Assembly (NCBI GenBank): GCA_946404865.1
Contig: CAMJFC010000020.1
Location: 1-42,428, forward strand
DNA length: 42,428 nucleotides
Source of the DNA: an uncultured Prevotellaceae bacterium
Lineage (GTDB): Bacteria; Bacteroidota; Bacteroidia; Bacteroidales; Bacteroidaceae
Direction: 5' to 3'
The notes beneath the pieces are model-generated. The model was not told the DNA's origin and searched no databases. It saw nothing but the letters and a program-made list of their open reading frames with translations. Both the position numbers and the translations under genes were made by a program. Shown piece after piece: positions 35,536 through 42,428 of the stretch. Numbering within the stretch: the first letter of the stretch is position 1; each line of letters begins with the position of its first letter.

Positions 35536-35559
35536 GAGGGGAGCTGGCTGAGGCCCTTG
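35536..35559. repeat. 24-bp direct repeat, copy downstream of nth
   Basis: GAGGGGAGCTGGCTGAGGCC continued by CTTG. A second copy with one mismatch lies at 36308-36331, on the other side of nth. It belongs to the G-rich degenerate repeats seen again at 42.3 kb. Confidence 0.7.
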
Positions 35560-35565
35560 GGATGA

Positions 35566-36201
35566 TTACTTGGGGAGGGACGGACAGACTTGGGAGAGTT
35601 CGCACTTCGTGCATTTTGGGTTGCGAGAAGTGCAGACATACCGACCGTGGAGCAACAACCAATGATGGGCTTTAGGAATATCATCAACGGGGATGTTCCG
35701 GGTCAGTTCAAGTTCCACCTTCAGCGGGGTGTTCGCAGATTTGGGAACAAGGCCGAGACGGTGACTGACACGGAAGACGTGCGTATCCACCGCCATGGTC
35801 GCTTTTCCGAACGCCACCGCTTGAATGACATTAGCCGTTTTGCGCCCCACACCGGGCAGTTTGACGAGTTGGTCGAGGTTGTCGGGCACTTCGCCACCGA
35901 AGTCATCAACCAACATCTTCGCCATTCGCACAAGGTGCTCTGATTTGGCATTGGGGTATGAAACACTCTTCACATATTCCAACACCTCCTCTGGGGTAGC
36001 TTGCGCCATGGCTGCAGCGTCGGGAAAATGACGGAACAGCTCCGGGGTAATCATATTGACCCGTTTATCGGTACACTGCGCACTGAGCACGGTGGCCACC
36101 AACAGTTGGAAGACGCTACCGAACTCGAGTTCGGTTGTCACCTCCGGCAGTTGGTTGCGGAAATAGTCAAGGATGAATTGATAGCGTTGTTTTTTGGTCA
36201 T
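35566..36201 (-). CDS. nth: Endonuclease III (DNA glycosylase / AP lyase)
   Basis: Removes oxidised pyrimidines from DNA and cuts at the abasic site in base excision repair. The 211-residue protein has the usual length. The helix-hairpin-helix LPGVGRKTANVI holds the catalytic lysine K121, and D139 in AVDTHVFRVSHRLGL is the second catalytic residue. The C-terminal [4Fe-4S] ligands are C190, C197, C200 and C206 (spacing C-x6-C-x2-C-x5-C). It starts just after the terminator of the OmpH gene and is followed by DUF2461. Confidence 0.96.
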   Translation of the reverse strand: MTKKQRYQFILDYFRNQLPEVTTELEFGSVFQLLVATVLSAQCTDKRVNMITPELFRHFPDAAAMAQATPEEVLEYVKSVSYPNAKSEHLVRMAKMLVDDFGGEVPDNLDQLVKLPGVGRKTANVIQAVAFGKATMAVDTHVFRVSHRLGLVPKSANTPLKVELELTRNIPVDDIPKAHHWLLLHGRYVCTSRNPKCTKCELSQVCPSLPK

Positions 36202-36210
36202 ATTGATAGG

Positions 36211-36238
36211 AAAAAGGGCGGGCCTGATTGGTCCGCCC
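36211..36238 (-). terminator. Intrinsic terminator after the OmpH-like gene
   Basis: GGGCGGGCC (36216-36224) pairs with GGTCCGCCC (36230-36238) including one G-U, with a 5-base loop. On the minus strand a run of five T follows (36211-36215). It lies 10 bases upstream of the nth ATG, so nth needs its own promoter or read-through. Confidence 0.65.
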
Positions 36239-36291
36239 AGATGATATTACTTATTCCGCATGAACGGAAGATATTACTGACCCCACCCCTG

Positions 36292-36331
36292 CCCCTCCCC
36301 TACATGGGAGGGGAGCTGGCTGACGCCCTTG
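36292..36331. repeat. GC-rich palindrome and second copy of the 24-bp repeat
   Basis: CCCCTCCC (36292-36299), loop CTACAT, GGGAGGGG (36306-36313) is an 8-bp perfect stem. It runs into the second copy of the 24-bp repeat (36308-36331) shared with 35536-35559. It lies in the gap between the OmpH stop and nth and is probably a dispersed genomic repeat. Confidence 0.65.
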
Positions 36332-36394
36332 AGAAGGGGAACTCGCTGACGCTCGTGCGGGCGCCTTGAGAAGGAGCGGGAGATTGGGTTGCTT

Positions 36395-37063
36395 TTACTT
36401 TTTCTCCTCAGCTTTTTCTTCTGCCTTGGCTTCGGGCTTTGCTTCGGGTTTAGCTTCAGCTTTTGCATCACCACCCTTATAAGCCTTGTTCAGACCGGCC
36501 ACCACATCATCGGTGATGTCATATACCTGGTCGGCATAAAGGATGTTGTCGCCTTTCTGCTTGGTCAGGATGAATGCGAACTTCTTATCTTTGTTGTATT
36601 CAGCAAGGAAATGGTTGATGCTGTCAAGAAGCGCCTCTTGGTATTTGACCAGTTCAGACTGCAGTTCGTTGCCCAAACGCTGTTGAGAAGCCAAATATTG
36701 GTTTTGCTGGTTCTCGATGGCTCTCTGCTGGTTCTCAGCCTCTTGCCGGCTGTTAAAACCATTGTTGTTCAACTTATTCTGGAAGTTCTTTGCAGCAGCT
36801 TGCAAGTTTTTCTCCTGTGATGCGAGAGCTGCCTCGGCATTTTTCTGTTTCTGCTCGAGTTTACCTTTCATTTCTTTGCAGAATTCATATTTCTCCTGCA
36901 AAGAGTCTATCTCGACAAAAGCGATGAGTTGAGCTCCGGATTTCTCGGCAGCAGCAGCGGCAGCAGCGCCTTTCTCATCCATTTTGTTAGAATTGTCACA
37001 AGCTGTAAAAGACACGGCGAGAGCCATAGCAGCCATCGCACATAAAATGTTTTTTCTGTTCAT
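36395..37063 (-). CDS. OmpH/Skp-like lipoprotein with charged C-terminal repeat
   Basis: A 222-residue protein that resembles the Skp/OmpH periplasmic chaperone family for outer-membrane proteins. The N-terminus ends in a lipobox (SFTAC, Cys22), then a run of seven alanines (about 33-39). The body is a long coiled coil rich in Gln, Lys, Glu and Asn (about 60-160), followed by the family-like end FAFILTKQKGDNILYADQVYDIT. The last 25 residues are a degenerate Ala-Lys-Pro-Glu repeat. Ordinary Skp is soluble; the lipobox implies it is anchored to a membrane. It lies 20 bases after the small membrane protein gene. Assignment is by coiled-coil and end-motif resemblance. Confidence 0.78.
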   Translation of the reverse strand: MNRKNILCAMAAMALAVSFTACDNSNKMDEKGAAAAAAAEKSGAQLIAFVEIDSLQEKYEFCKEMKGKLEQKQKNAEAALASQEKNLQAAAKNFQNKLNNNGFNSRQEAENQQRAIENQQNQYLASQQRLGNELQSELVKYQEALLDSINHFLAEYNKDKKFAFILTKQKGDNILYADQVYDITDDVVAGLNKAYKGGDAKAEAKPEAKPEAKAEEKAEEKK

Positions 37064-37083
37064 TTGTAATATACCTTATTTAA

Positions 37084-37290
37084 TTATACTTTCTCTTTGA
37101 CACCGCTCGACGGAGCCCGCATTTCCCGGTCTTGGTCGATGACGCAGTGGATTCCGCGCTCTTTCATAGCCTCACTATCGTGAATATGCGGTGACGAAAA
37201 ACGTCCGTTTTTGCGAAAAATCACTTTTACAGAGAGTAAAGCGACCGCAATAGCAATTATTAACACGGTTATGGCTACTAATTTGAGCAT
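37084..37290 (-). CDS. Small single-pass membrane protein
   Basis: A 68-residue protein with one N-terminal membrane helix (about 4-24, MLKLVAITVLIIAIAVALLS) and a short polar tail with KNGRFSSPHIHDSEAMKERGI and CVIDQDRE. Proteins with this layout and tail occur across Bacteroidales, to my recollection, without a known role. It is transcribed with the OmpH-like gene. The short helix with an N-terminal start fits an inner-membrane protein with a cytoplasmic tail. Confidence 0.7.
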   Translation of the reverse strand: MLKLVAITVLIIAIAVALLSVKVIFRKNGRFSSPHIHDSEAMKERGIHCVIDQDREMRAPSSGVKEKV

Positions 37291-37317
37291 TTTTTCTTAA
37301 CTTTGCAAAAATCTTTG

Positions 37318-37325
37318 CAAAGGTA
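37318..37325 (-). promoter_or_regulatory. Putative -7 element of the membrane protein-OmpH operon
   Basis: TACCTTTG, the commonest form of the Bacteroidetes -7 element, ends 27 bases before the ATG at 37290. No -33 TTTG at the right distance was seen. Confidence 0.5.
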
Positions 37326-37422
37326 GCGCATTTTTTTTGATTACTCGCAGATTTTTTGAAATAAATGTCGCATTACACACTTTTTTGCATCTATTAGAGA
37401 ATCATTATTAAAGTTTATCACG

Positions 37423-38880
37423 ATGAACGAAAACATTTTAACCCCTCAACGCGTGTTTGAACAGTTCGCACGCATCAACCAAATCCCCCGTCCTTCGAAG
37501 CACGAGGAAAAGATGATTGCTTATCTGAAAGCGTTTGGCGAGAGCCGTGGTCTGCCCACGAAGGTGGACGAAACGGGTAACGTGCTGATCAGCAAAGGAG
37601 CCACACCCGGCTATGAAGACCGTGAGACGCTTATTTTACAAAGCCACATGGACATGGTGTGCGAGAAGCTGGTTGACATCAACTTCGATTTCGACCACGA
37701 TGCCATACAGACCTATGTTGACGGCGAGTGGCTTCGTGCGAAGGGAACCACCTTAGGTGCTGACGACGGTATCGGTTGCGCCATGGAATTAGCATTGCTT
37801 GACAGTGATGATATCGAGCACGGTCCCATCGAATGTGTGTTCACCCGCGATGAAGAGACCGGACTGACGGGAGCCTTCGGCATGGAAGCCGGTTTTATGA
37901 CGGGCAAAATGCTCATCAACCTCGACTCGGAAGACGAAGGACAGATATTTGTGTCATGTGCCGGCGGTAAAAACACCACCGCCACCTTCCGTTTCAAACG
38001 TGAGACAGCACCCTCAGACTTTTTCTTCCTTCGGATTGCGGTGAAGGGACTCAATGGCGGTCATTCGGGCGACGACATCAACAAGAAACGCGCCAATGCC
38101 ATCAAAATCATCTCCCGTTTCCTCTACCAGCAGCAAGAAAAGCGCCCGCTCATCTTAGCTCAATTCAATGCCGGTAGGATGCACAATGCCATCCCCCGTG
38201 ACGGAGCCGCCATCATCGGCGTCATCAAAGAACAGAAAGAGCAAGTACGTGCCGACTGGAATATCTTTGCCTCGCAAGTGGAAGATGAGTTCCATGTAAC
38301 CGAGAAAGGAATGGAATTTATCATGGAGAGCACCGAAGAAGAGACAGTGCTCCCCTTATCTGTGAGCGTCAGTCTGATACGCGCCTTGCAAGCCGTTGAC
38401 AACGGTGTATATGCCATGTGCCAGGATGAAGCTGTGTCATGGCTTGTGGAGACATCGAGCAATTTAGCGAGCGTTCAGTCGTCTGAGGAAGAAGTTGTCG
38501 TTGTGACCAGTCAGCGTTCGAATGTGATGAGCAACTTAGAGAATCAGGGCAACACCGTCAAGGCCCTGTTCCAGTTGGCTGGCGCCGATGTGGAACAAGG
38601 AGACGGCTATCCTGCATGGAAGATGCGTGCCGACAGTGCCCTCACCCGGTTGACAGTAGAATCATACAAGAAACTGTTCGGCAAAGAGCCCAAGGTGCTC
38701 GGCATCCATGCCGGTTTGGAATGCGGTCTGTTCTCCGAGCGTTATCCCGACCTTGACATGGTGTCCTTCGGTCCCACCCTCCGAGGTGTTCACAGTCCTG
38801 ACGAGTGTCTTCTCATTCCCACCGTTCAAATGGTATGGGACCATCTGCTCGACATCTTAAAGAACATCCCCAAAAAATAG
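37423..38880 (+). CDS. pepD: Aminoacyl-histidine dipeptidase (cytosol non-specific dipeptidase)
   Basis: A 485-residue zinc dipeptidase of the M20 family that splits dipeptides such as Xaa-His. Visible motifs: LQSHMDMVCEK (first zinc histidine and nearby aspartate), GADDGIGCAM (bridging aspartate), DEETGLTGAFGM (catalytic and metal glutamates) and the dimerisation block GLNGGHSGDDINKKRANA. Length matches the E. coli enzyme (485). The start MNENILTPQRVFEQFARINQIPRPS is the family N-terminus. A lipoprotein gene follows after six bases. Predicted cytoplasmic. Confidence 0.95.
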   Translation: MNENILTPQRVFEQFARINQIPRPSKHEEKMIAYLKAFGESRGLPTKVDETGNVLISKGATPGYEDRETLILQSHMDMVCEKLVDINFDFDHDAIQTYVDGEWLRAKGTTLGADDGIGCAMELALLDSDDIEHGPIECVFTRDEETGLTGAFGMEAGFMTGKMLINLDSEDEGQIFVSCAGGKNTTATFRFKRETAPSDFFFLRIAVKGLNGGHSGDDINKKRANAIKIISRFLYQQQEKRPLILAQFNAGRMHNAIPRDGAAIIGVIKEQKEQVRADWNIFASQVEDEFHVTEKGMEFIMESTEEETVLPLSVSVSLIRALQAVDNGVYAMCQDEAVSWLVETSSNLASVQSSEEEVVVVTSQRSNVMSNLENQGNTVKALFQLAGADVEQGDGYPAWKMRADSALTRLTVESYKKLFGKEPKVLGIHAGLECGLFSERYPDLDMVSFGPTLRGVHSPDECLLIPTVQMVWDHLLDILKNIPKK

Positions 38881-38886
38881 AAGACC

Positions 38887-39285
38887 ATGAGACGTACCAT
38901 CTATTTATTTGCGTTGTTGGCATCGCTCTTTATGGCGGGTTGCACCAGTGAGAGCGGCAAGATTCACGGCATGGTGGAGGATTTTCTTGACGCCACCATC
39001 GCCGACGGTTTCACCTACGACATTGAAAAATACGAGAACTGGGACAGCACCTTTTATGTCAAGTCGGAGAGTGTAGCCGACAATCAAGCATACGCCAGAG
39101 AAGTCAAACACTTCAAGAAAGACATCAGTTACCTGCCTTATACGGAAGGTGACAAACTGATTTTTGTGAGGGTGATATATCACGTCAAACCCGATTCCGG
39201 GAATGACACGACCACCATCGACTGTAAGCAGACCTTCTATCTGGACAAAGACTTGAAAGGAATCGTCTGCGTCAAGGAGAACTAA
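38887..39285 (+). CDS. Small lipoprotein of unknown function
   Basis: A 132-residue protein with a lipoprotein signal (MRRTIYLFALLASLFMAGC, Cys19). The mature part is a small alpha/beta domain with NWDSTFYVKSESVADNQAYA and VIYHVKPDSGNDTTTIDCKQTFYL; I do not recognise its family. It starts six bases after pepD, so the two are likely co-transcribed. It is convergent with the ECF sigma gene. Confidence 0.72.
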   Translation: MRRTIYLFALLASLFMAGCTSESGKIHGMVEDFLDATIADGFTYDIEKYENWDSTFYVKSESVADNQAYAREVKHFKKDISYLPYTEGDKLIFVRVIYHVKPDSGNDTTTIDCKQTFYLDKDLKGIVCVKEN

Positions 39286-39307
39286 GTCATTGGTTCTCCA
39301 TCACACT

Positions 39308-39349
39308 AAAAAATCGCCCCGGCATACAGTATCACTACTTTGCCGGGGC
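39308..39349 (-). terminator. Intrinsic terminator after the ECF sigma gene
   Basis: A 9-bp perfect stem, GCCCCGGCA (39316-39324) with TGCCGGGGC (39341-39349), and a 16-base loop. On the minus strand it is followed by a run of six T (39308-39313). It also lies 22 bases after the lipoprotein stop on the plus strand, but there the stem is not followed by T. Confidence 0.75.
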
Positions 39350-39420
39350 TTAACCTTAAAAAAAACAACCTATTGAAAGTGATCAACAGAACGAATCTGC
39401 TTAATCCTTTCAAGAATGCC

Positions 39421-39936
39421 TTATGCGAGCATTCTTCGCATATATGTTCTCATCTCCTTGCGAGCCTGTCCTAACCTGTTTTCCACACATTTGTAGTTTA
39501 AACGCAGCGTCTGGCAGATGTCGGACACCTTCATGCCGTCATAGACATTCAGCAGATATACCGCCCTCTGTTTTTCCGACAGCCTTGCCATCCCCCTCTC
39601 CATCATTTCGTTGATTTCGACAGCGGAATAGACCGACTCCGGCTCGATTGACTTGGCAGCATCGCGTTGCTGAATATAATGCTCATACTCATCGCAATAA
39701 TGCTTGCGCCGCCAATAGTCAAAAATCAAATTCCGCATGACGGTATAGACCAGGCATGGGAGAGTGACTTGAGAAATCATTTTCTTAGAAGACAACAAGC
39801 GTAAAAAGGCCGTCTGCACCAAATCCCCGGCTATATCCGCATACCCGAGATGCTTGCAGGCAAACGCCTTTAATTCCTCAAAATGCTGCTGATAGTATTG
39901 TGCTATCAAGGAATAACTTGAGTTCTTCTCATTCAT
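39421..39936 (-). CDS. ECF-type RNA polymerase sigma factor
   Basis: A 171-residue sigma-70 family factor of the extracytoplasmic-function group. Region 2 (about 25-85; DLVQTAFLRLLSSKK and YTVMRNLIFDYWRRK) recognises the -10 element and melts DNA; region 4 (about 115-165; LSEKQRAVYLLNVYDGMKVSDICQTL with the helix-turn-helix, then VENRLGQARKEMR) binds the -35. No FecR-like anti-sigma or TonB receptor gene is adjacent, as would be usual for Bacteroidetes ECF factors of the nutrient-import type. A TAnnTTTG element at 39975-39982 and a small palindrome (AACAC-GATAT-GTGTT, 39939-39953) lie just before the start. The signal it answers is unknown. Confidence 0.92.
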   Translation of the reverse strand: MNEKNSSYSLIAQYYQQHFEELKAFACKHLGYADIAGDLVQTAFLRLLSSKKMISQVTLPCLVYTVMRNLIFDYWRRKHYCDEYEHYIQQRDAAKSIEPESVYSAVEINEMMERGMARLSEKQRAVYLLNVYDGMKVSDICQTLRLNYKCVENRLGQARKEMRTYMRRMLA

Positions 39937-39974
39937 ATAACACGATATGTGTTTTATTATATCAGATTCGAACG

Positions 39975-39982
39975 CAAAGTTA
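39975..39982 (-). promoter_or_regulatory. Putative -7 element of the ECF sigma gene
   Basis: TAACTTTG matches TAnnTTTG and ends 39 bases before the ATG at 39936. No -33 TTTG is at the right spacing. The small palindrome at 39939-39953 lies between it and the start codon. Confidence 0.45.
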
Positions 39983-40161
39983 CAATATTTTTATCAATCC
40001 GCCATCATAAAAAAACTAAAAAAAACACAAATGAAACGGAATGGATAAAATTTGCCACTATTTGCAAAAAAATGGGAGGGTTGGTCATTCGTACAAGCGG
40101 GGTAACCTTTCGCGGTGAAGAATGGTGAAAGACAGAGTGACAAGAGTCCGCCTGCGCTTTT

Positions 40162-40177
40162 TGGCACACAATTTGCA
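40162..40177 (+). promoter_or_regulatory. Candidate sigma-54 promoter of htpG
   Basis: TGGCACACAATTTGCA fits the sigma-54 consensus TGGCAC-N5-TTGCW, with GG (40163-40164) and GC (40175-40176) at the exact -24/-12 spacing. Transcription would start near 40188, 23 bases before the htpG ATG. No good TAnnTTTG element was found in the same gap. A chance match to a short motif cannot be excluded, and no enhancer-binding-protein site was identified. Confidence 0.5.
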
Positions 40178-40210
40178 GTTGATGAGCAGAAATTTTTAAA
40201 TCATCATATT

Positions 40211-42265
40211 ATGCAAAAAGGCAACATCGGGGTTACCACAGAGAACATCTTCCCCGTCATCAAAAAGTTCCTGTATTCAGATCATGAGATATTCCTCCGC
40301 GAAATGGTGTCAAACGCCGTAGATGCCACTCAGAAATTGAAGACGTTGGCAGAGCGCGGTGATTTCAAGGGCGAGCAAGGCGACTTGACCGTGAGAATCT
40401 CCTTAGACACCGATAAGGGCACACTGACCATCAGCGACCGCGGTATCGGTATGACAGCCGAAGAAATCGACAAATACATCAACCAAATTGCCTTCTCCGG
40501 CGTGAACGACTTCTTAGAGAAATACAAAGACAACGCCAATGCCATCATCGGCCATTTCGGTCTGGGTTTCTACAGCGCATTCATGGTGAGCAAGAAGGTG
40601 GAGATCGTGACCAAGAGTTATCAAGAAGGAGCACAAGCCGTGAAATGGAGTTGCGACGGCAGTCCTGCTTTTGAGATTGATGAGACAGAAAAGGCCGACC
40701 GTGGCAGTGACATCATCCTGTATATTGACGATGACTGCAAAGAGTATCTTGAAAAGCAGAAGATACAAGACCTGCTCAACAAATACTGCAAGTTCATGGC
40801 CGTGCCTGTGGCTTTCGGCAAGAAGACAGAATGGAAAGACGGCAAGCAGGTTGACACCGACGAGGACAATATTATAAATAATGTGGAGCCGTTGTGGACC
40901 AAAGCACCGAGCACGCTGAAAGACGAAGACTACCAATCGTTCTACCGCACCCTCTACCCGATGCAAGACGAGCCACTGTTCTGGATACACCTGAATGTGG
41001 ACTTCCCCTTCAATCTGACGGGTATCCTCTATTTCCCCCGCATCAAGTCCAACATCGAACTGCAACGCAACAAGATACAGTTGTATTGCAACCAAGTGTT
41101 TGTCACCGACCAGGTGGAAGGCATCGTGCCGGAATTCCTCACCTTGTTGCACGGTGTGATCGACTCGCCGGACATTCCTCTGAATGTGAGCCGTTCCTAT
41201 CTGCAAAGCGATGCCAATGTGAAGAAAATCTCCACATACATCACGAAGAAGGTGGCCGACCGTCTGAAGAGCATCTTCAACGAGAACCGCAAGGACTACG
41301 AGAGCAAGTGGGATGACCTTAAGATTTTCATCCACTATGGTATGCTGTCGCAAGAAGACTTCTACGACCGCGCCAAGGACTTCGCCCTGTTGAAAGACAC
41401 CGAAGGCAAGTACTATACCTACGAGGAGTACAAAACGTTGATCAAAGACAACCAGACCGACAAGAACGACCAGTTGATTTATCTGTATGCCAACAACGTG
41501 GACGACCAGTACACCTATATTGAGGCCGCTAAAGCCAAGGGTTACAACGTGTTGCTGATGGACGGCGAATTGGACGTGCCCGTGGCATCGATGTTGGAAC
41601 AGAAGTTAGAGAAGAGCCGCTTCACCCGTGTTGACGGCGACATCATCGACCGTCTGATTCAGAAAGAAGACGCTCCCAAGAATGAGTTGAGCGAAGCTGA
41701 CAGTGACAATTTGTCAGAAGCATTCCGTTCACAACTGCCTCACTTGGATAAGGCCGAGTTCCACGTGGAGGTTCAAGCCCTTGGCGAAACGACTCAGCCG
41801 GTCGTCATCACCCAGAGTGAGTATATGCGTCGTATGAAGGACATGAGCCGGTTCCAAAGCGGCATGGCATTCTATGCCCAAATGCCCGACATGTACAGCA
41901 TGGTGCTCAACAGCGACCACCCGCTGATGCAGAAAGTGCTGAGCGACACCAACGCTGGCACGGAGGAGGCACTGAAGCCTATTCTGGCAGAGATTCGCGG
42001 TCAGGAGGCCCGTTTGGCGGTGTTGCGGCAAGAGCGCGACAAGAAGAAACCAGAGGAAGTGACTCAGGAAGAGAAGGATGACATCAACAACACGGAAAAG
42101 GCGATCAACGAGCAGAAGGACAAGAAAAAGCAAGTGATTGCCGACCATGCGAAGGACAATGCCATCGTGCACCAGCTCATAGACTTAGCTTTGCTTCAGA
42201 ACGGCATGCTGAAAGGTGCTGCTCTCGACGCTTTCCTAAAAAGGTCAGTGGAGTTGATACATTAA
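40211..42265 (+). CDS. htpG: Molecular chaperone HtpG (bacterial Hsp90)
   Basis: An ATP-dependent chaperone of 684 residues. The N-terminal GHKL ATPase domain shows REMVSNAVDAT (catalytic Glu and magnesium-binding Asn), DRGIGMT and GHFGLGFYSAF; the middle domain includes NVSRSYLQSD and the C-terminal part the dimerisation region. A charged, Lys/Glu-rich segment near residues 605-645 (DKKKPEEVTQEEKDD) looks like an insertion relative to E. coli HtpG. The start MQKGNIGVTTENIFPVIKKF is the family N-terminus; the frame is open 32 codons upstream but that part would remove the candidate promoter. Confidence 0.95.
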   Translation: MQKGNIGVTTENIFPVIKKFLYSDHEIFLREMVSNAVDATQKLKTLAERGDFKGEQGDLTVRISLDTDKGTLTISDRGIGMTAEEIDKYINQIAFSGVNDFLEKYKDNANAIIGHFGLGFYSAFMVSKKVEIVTKSYQEGAQAVKWSCDGSPAFEIDETEKADRGSDIILYIDDDCKEYLEKQKIQDLLNKYCKFMAVPVAFGKKTEWKDGKQVDTDEDNIINNVEPLWTKAPSTLKDEDYQSFYRTLYPMQDEPLFWIHLNVDFPFNLTGILYFPRIKSNIELQRNKIQLYCNQVFVTDQVEGIVPEFLTLLHGVIDSPDIPLNVSRSYLQSDANVKKISTYITKKVADRLKSIFNENRKDYESKWDDLKIFIHYGMLSQEDFYDRAKDFALLKDTEGKYYTYEEYKTLIKDNQTDKNDQLIYLYANNVDDQYTYIEAAKAKGYNVLLMDGELDVPVASMLEQKLEKSRFTRVDGDIIDRLIQKEDAPKNELSEADSDNLSEAFRSQLPHLDKAEFHVEVQALGETTQPVVITQSEYMRRMKDMSRFQSGMAFYAQMPDMYSMVLNSDHPLMQKVLSDTNAGTEEALKPILAEIRGQEARLAVLRQERDKKKPEEVTQEEKDDINNTEKAINEQKDKKKQVIADHAKDNAIVHQLIDLALLQNGMLKGAALDAFLKRSVELIH

Positions 42266-42267
42266 AA

Positions 42268-42331
42268 GGAGCCCCTTCCCCGACCCTCCCCGAGGGGAGG
42301 AGCCCCTTCCCCAACCCTCCCCGAGGGGAGG
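42268..42331. repeat. Two tandem 31-bp GC-rich palindromic repeats
   Basis: GGAGCCCCTTCCCC followed by NACCCTCCCCGAGGGGA occurs at 42268 and again at 42299 (period 31) with one differing base. Each contains the palindrome CCCTCCCC-GAGGGGAGG. It is of the same general type as the palindrome at 36292-36313 and follows the htpG stop by two bases. Confidence 0.75.
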
Positions 42332-42344
42332 GAGTGGTTTCTTT

Positions 42345-42384
42345 ATTCAAAACCCTTTCCCTCTCCAGGGAAAGGGTTTTGAAT
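42345..42384. terminator. 18-bp perfect inverted repeat downstream of htpG
   Basis: ATTCAAAACCCTTTCCCT (42345-42362), loop CTCC, AGGGAAAGGGTTTTGAAT (42367-42384): a perfect 18-bp stem with a 4-base loop. It is well placed to end htpG transcription but lacks a clear T-run on the plus strand, so it may be a repeat element or an RNA-stabilising hairpin instead. Confidence 0.55.
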
Positions 42385-42428
42385 ACTGCCTTCGACGACC
42401 GACTTTTTTCCCCACCCAACCCTCCCAT

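Noticed and set aside
40514..41353. A 279-residue minus-strand open frame opposite htpG.
   Set aside because: It is the shadow of a highly conserved chaperone gene.
42177..42428. Open frame of 83 codons on the minus strand at the right edge.
   Set aside because: It overlaps the end of htpG and the GC-rich repeats; composition reflects the repeats.

Overview
The window is chromosomal DNA from a Bacteroidales bacterium, most likely Prevotellaceae (Prevotella sensu lato). The evidence is: a fused aerotolerance (Bat) operon, DUF2027-Smr, GldB, a T9SS plug-type protein, a BspA-like leucine-rich-repeat surface protein with a short GKK-type C-terminus, a Bacteroidales PepD, and repeated Bacteroidetes promoter signatures (TTTG-N19/20-TAnnTTTG). 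No rRNA, tRNA, CRISPR array, integrase or transposase was recognised. Almost all of it reads as core genome; the accessory part is the BspA gene with its leader and repeat field (about 30.0-34.8 kb).

Layout: (1) 0.1-4.7 kb: gldB-like lipoprotein gene (-) divergent from a DUF4861 protein (+), which converges on a secreted GH2 beta-galactosidase-type enzyme (-). (2) 4.86-4.99 kb: an apparently isolated small-RNA transcription unit on the + strand, with its own promoter and terminator. (3) 5.0-7.4 kb: DUF2027-Smr protein and queA. (4) 7.4-16.6 kb: a long minus-strand operon moxR - DUF58 - membrane protein - batA - batBC fusion - batDE fusion - PAP2 phosphatase - queA. (5) 16.8-24.2 kb: cinA/pncC, tsaD, map, then the tightly overlapping DMP19 - smpB - metH - HAD - small secreted protein operon. 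(6) 24.3-29.8 kb (+): T9SS plug-like DUF5103 protein, Sel1-repeat protein, then an overlapping operon of hypothetical - TrmH/SpoU methyltransferase - membrane protein - hisB, closed by a strong terminator. (7) 30.0-34.8 kb: a 1297-residue BspA-like protein with cohesin-like / dockerin / cohesin-like modules, a roughly 315-nt leader containing a translationally coupled small ORF, and a field of 127-bp-period palindromic repeats. (8) 34.8-37.3 kb (-): DUF2461, nth, OmpH/Skp-like lipoprotein and a small membrane protein. (9) 37.4-42.4 kb: pepD and a lipoprotein (+), an ECF sigma factor without a neighbouring anti-sigma gene (-), htpG (+) behind a sigma-54-like promoter, and GC-rich palindromic repeats at the right edge.

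Themes: envelope biogenesis and stress recur (Bat complex, OmpH, GldB, T9SS plug, HtpG, SmpB). The GldB and plug proteins and the BspA C-terminus fit a type IX-type export context. The items most worth a second look are the candidate sRNA at about 4.89-4.98 kb, the coupled leader ORF and cohesin-dockerin-cohesin architecture of the BspA protein, the sigma-54-like site before htpG, and the double fusion in the Bat operon.
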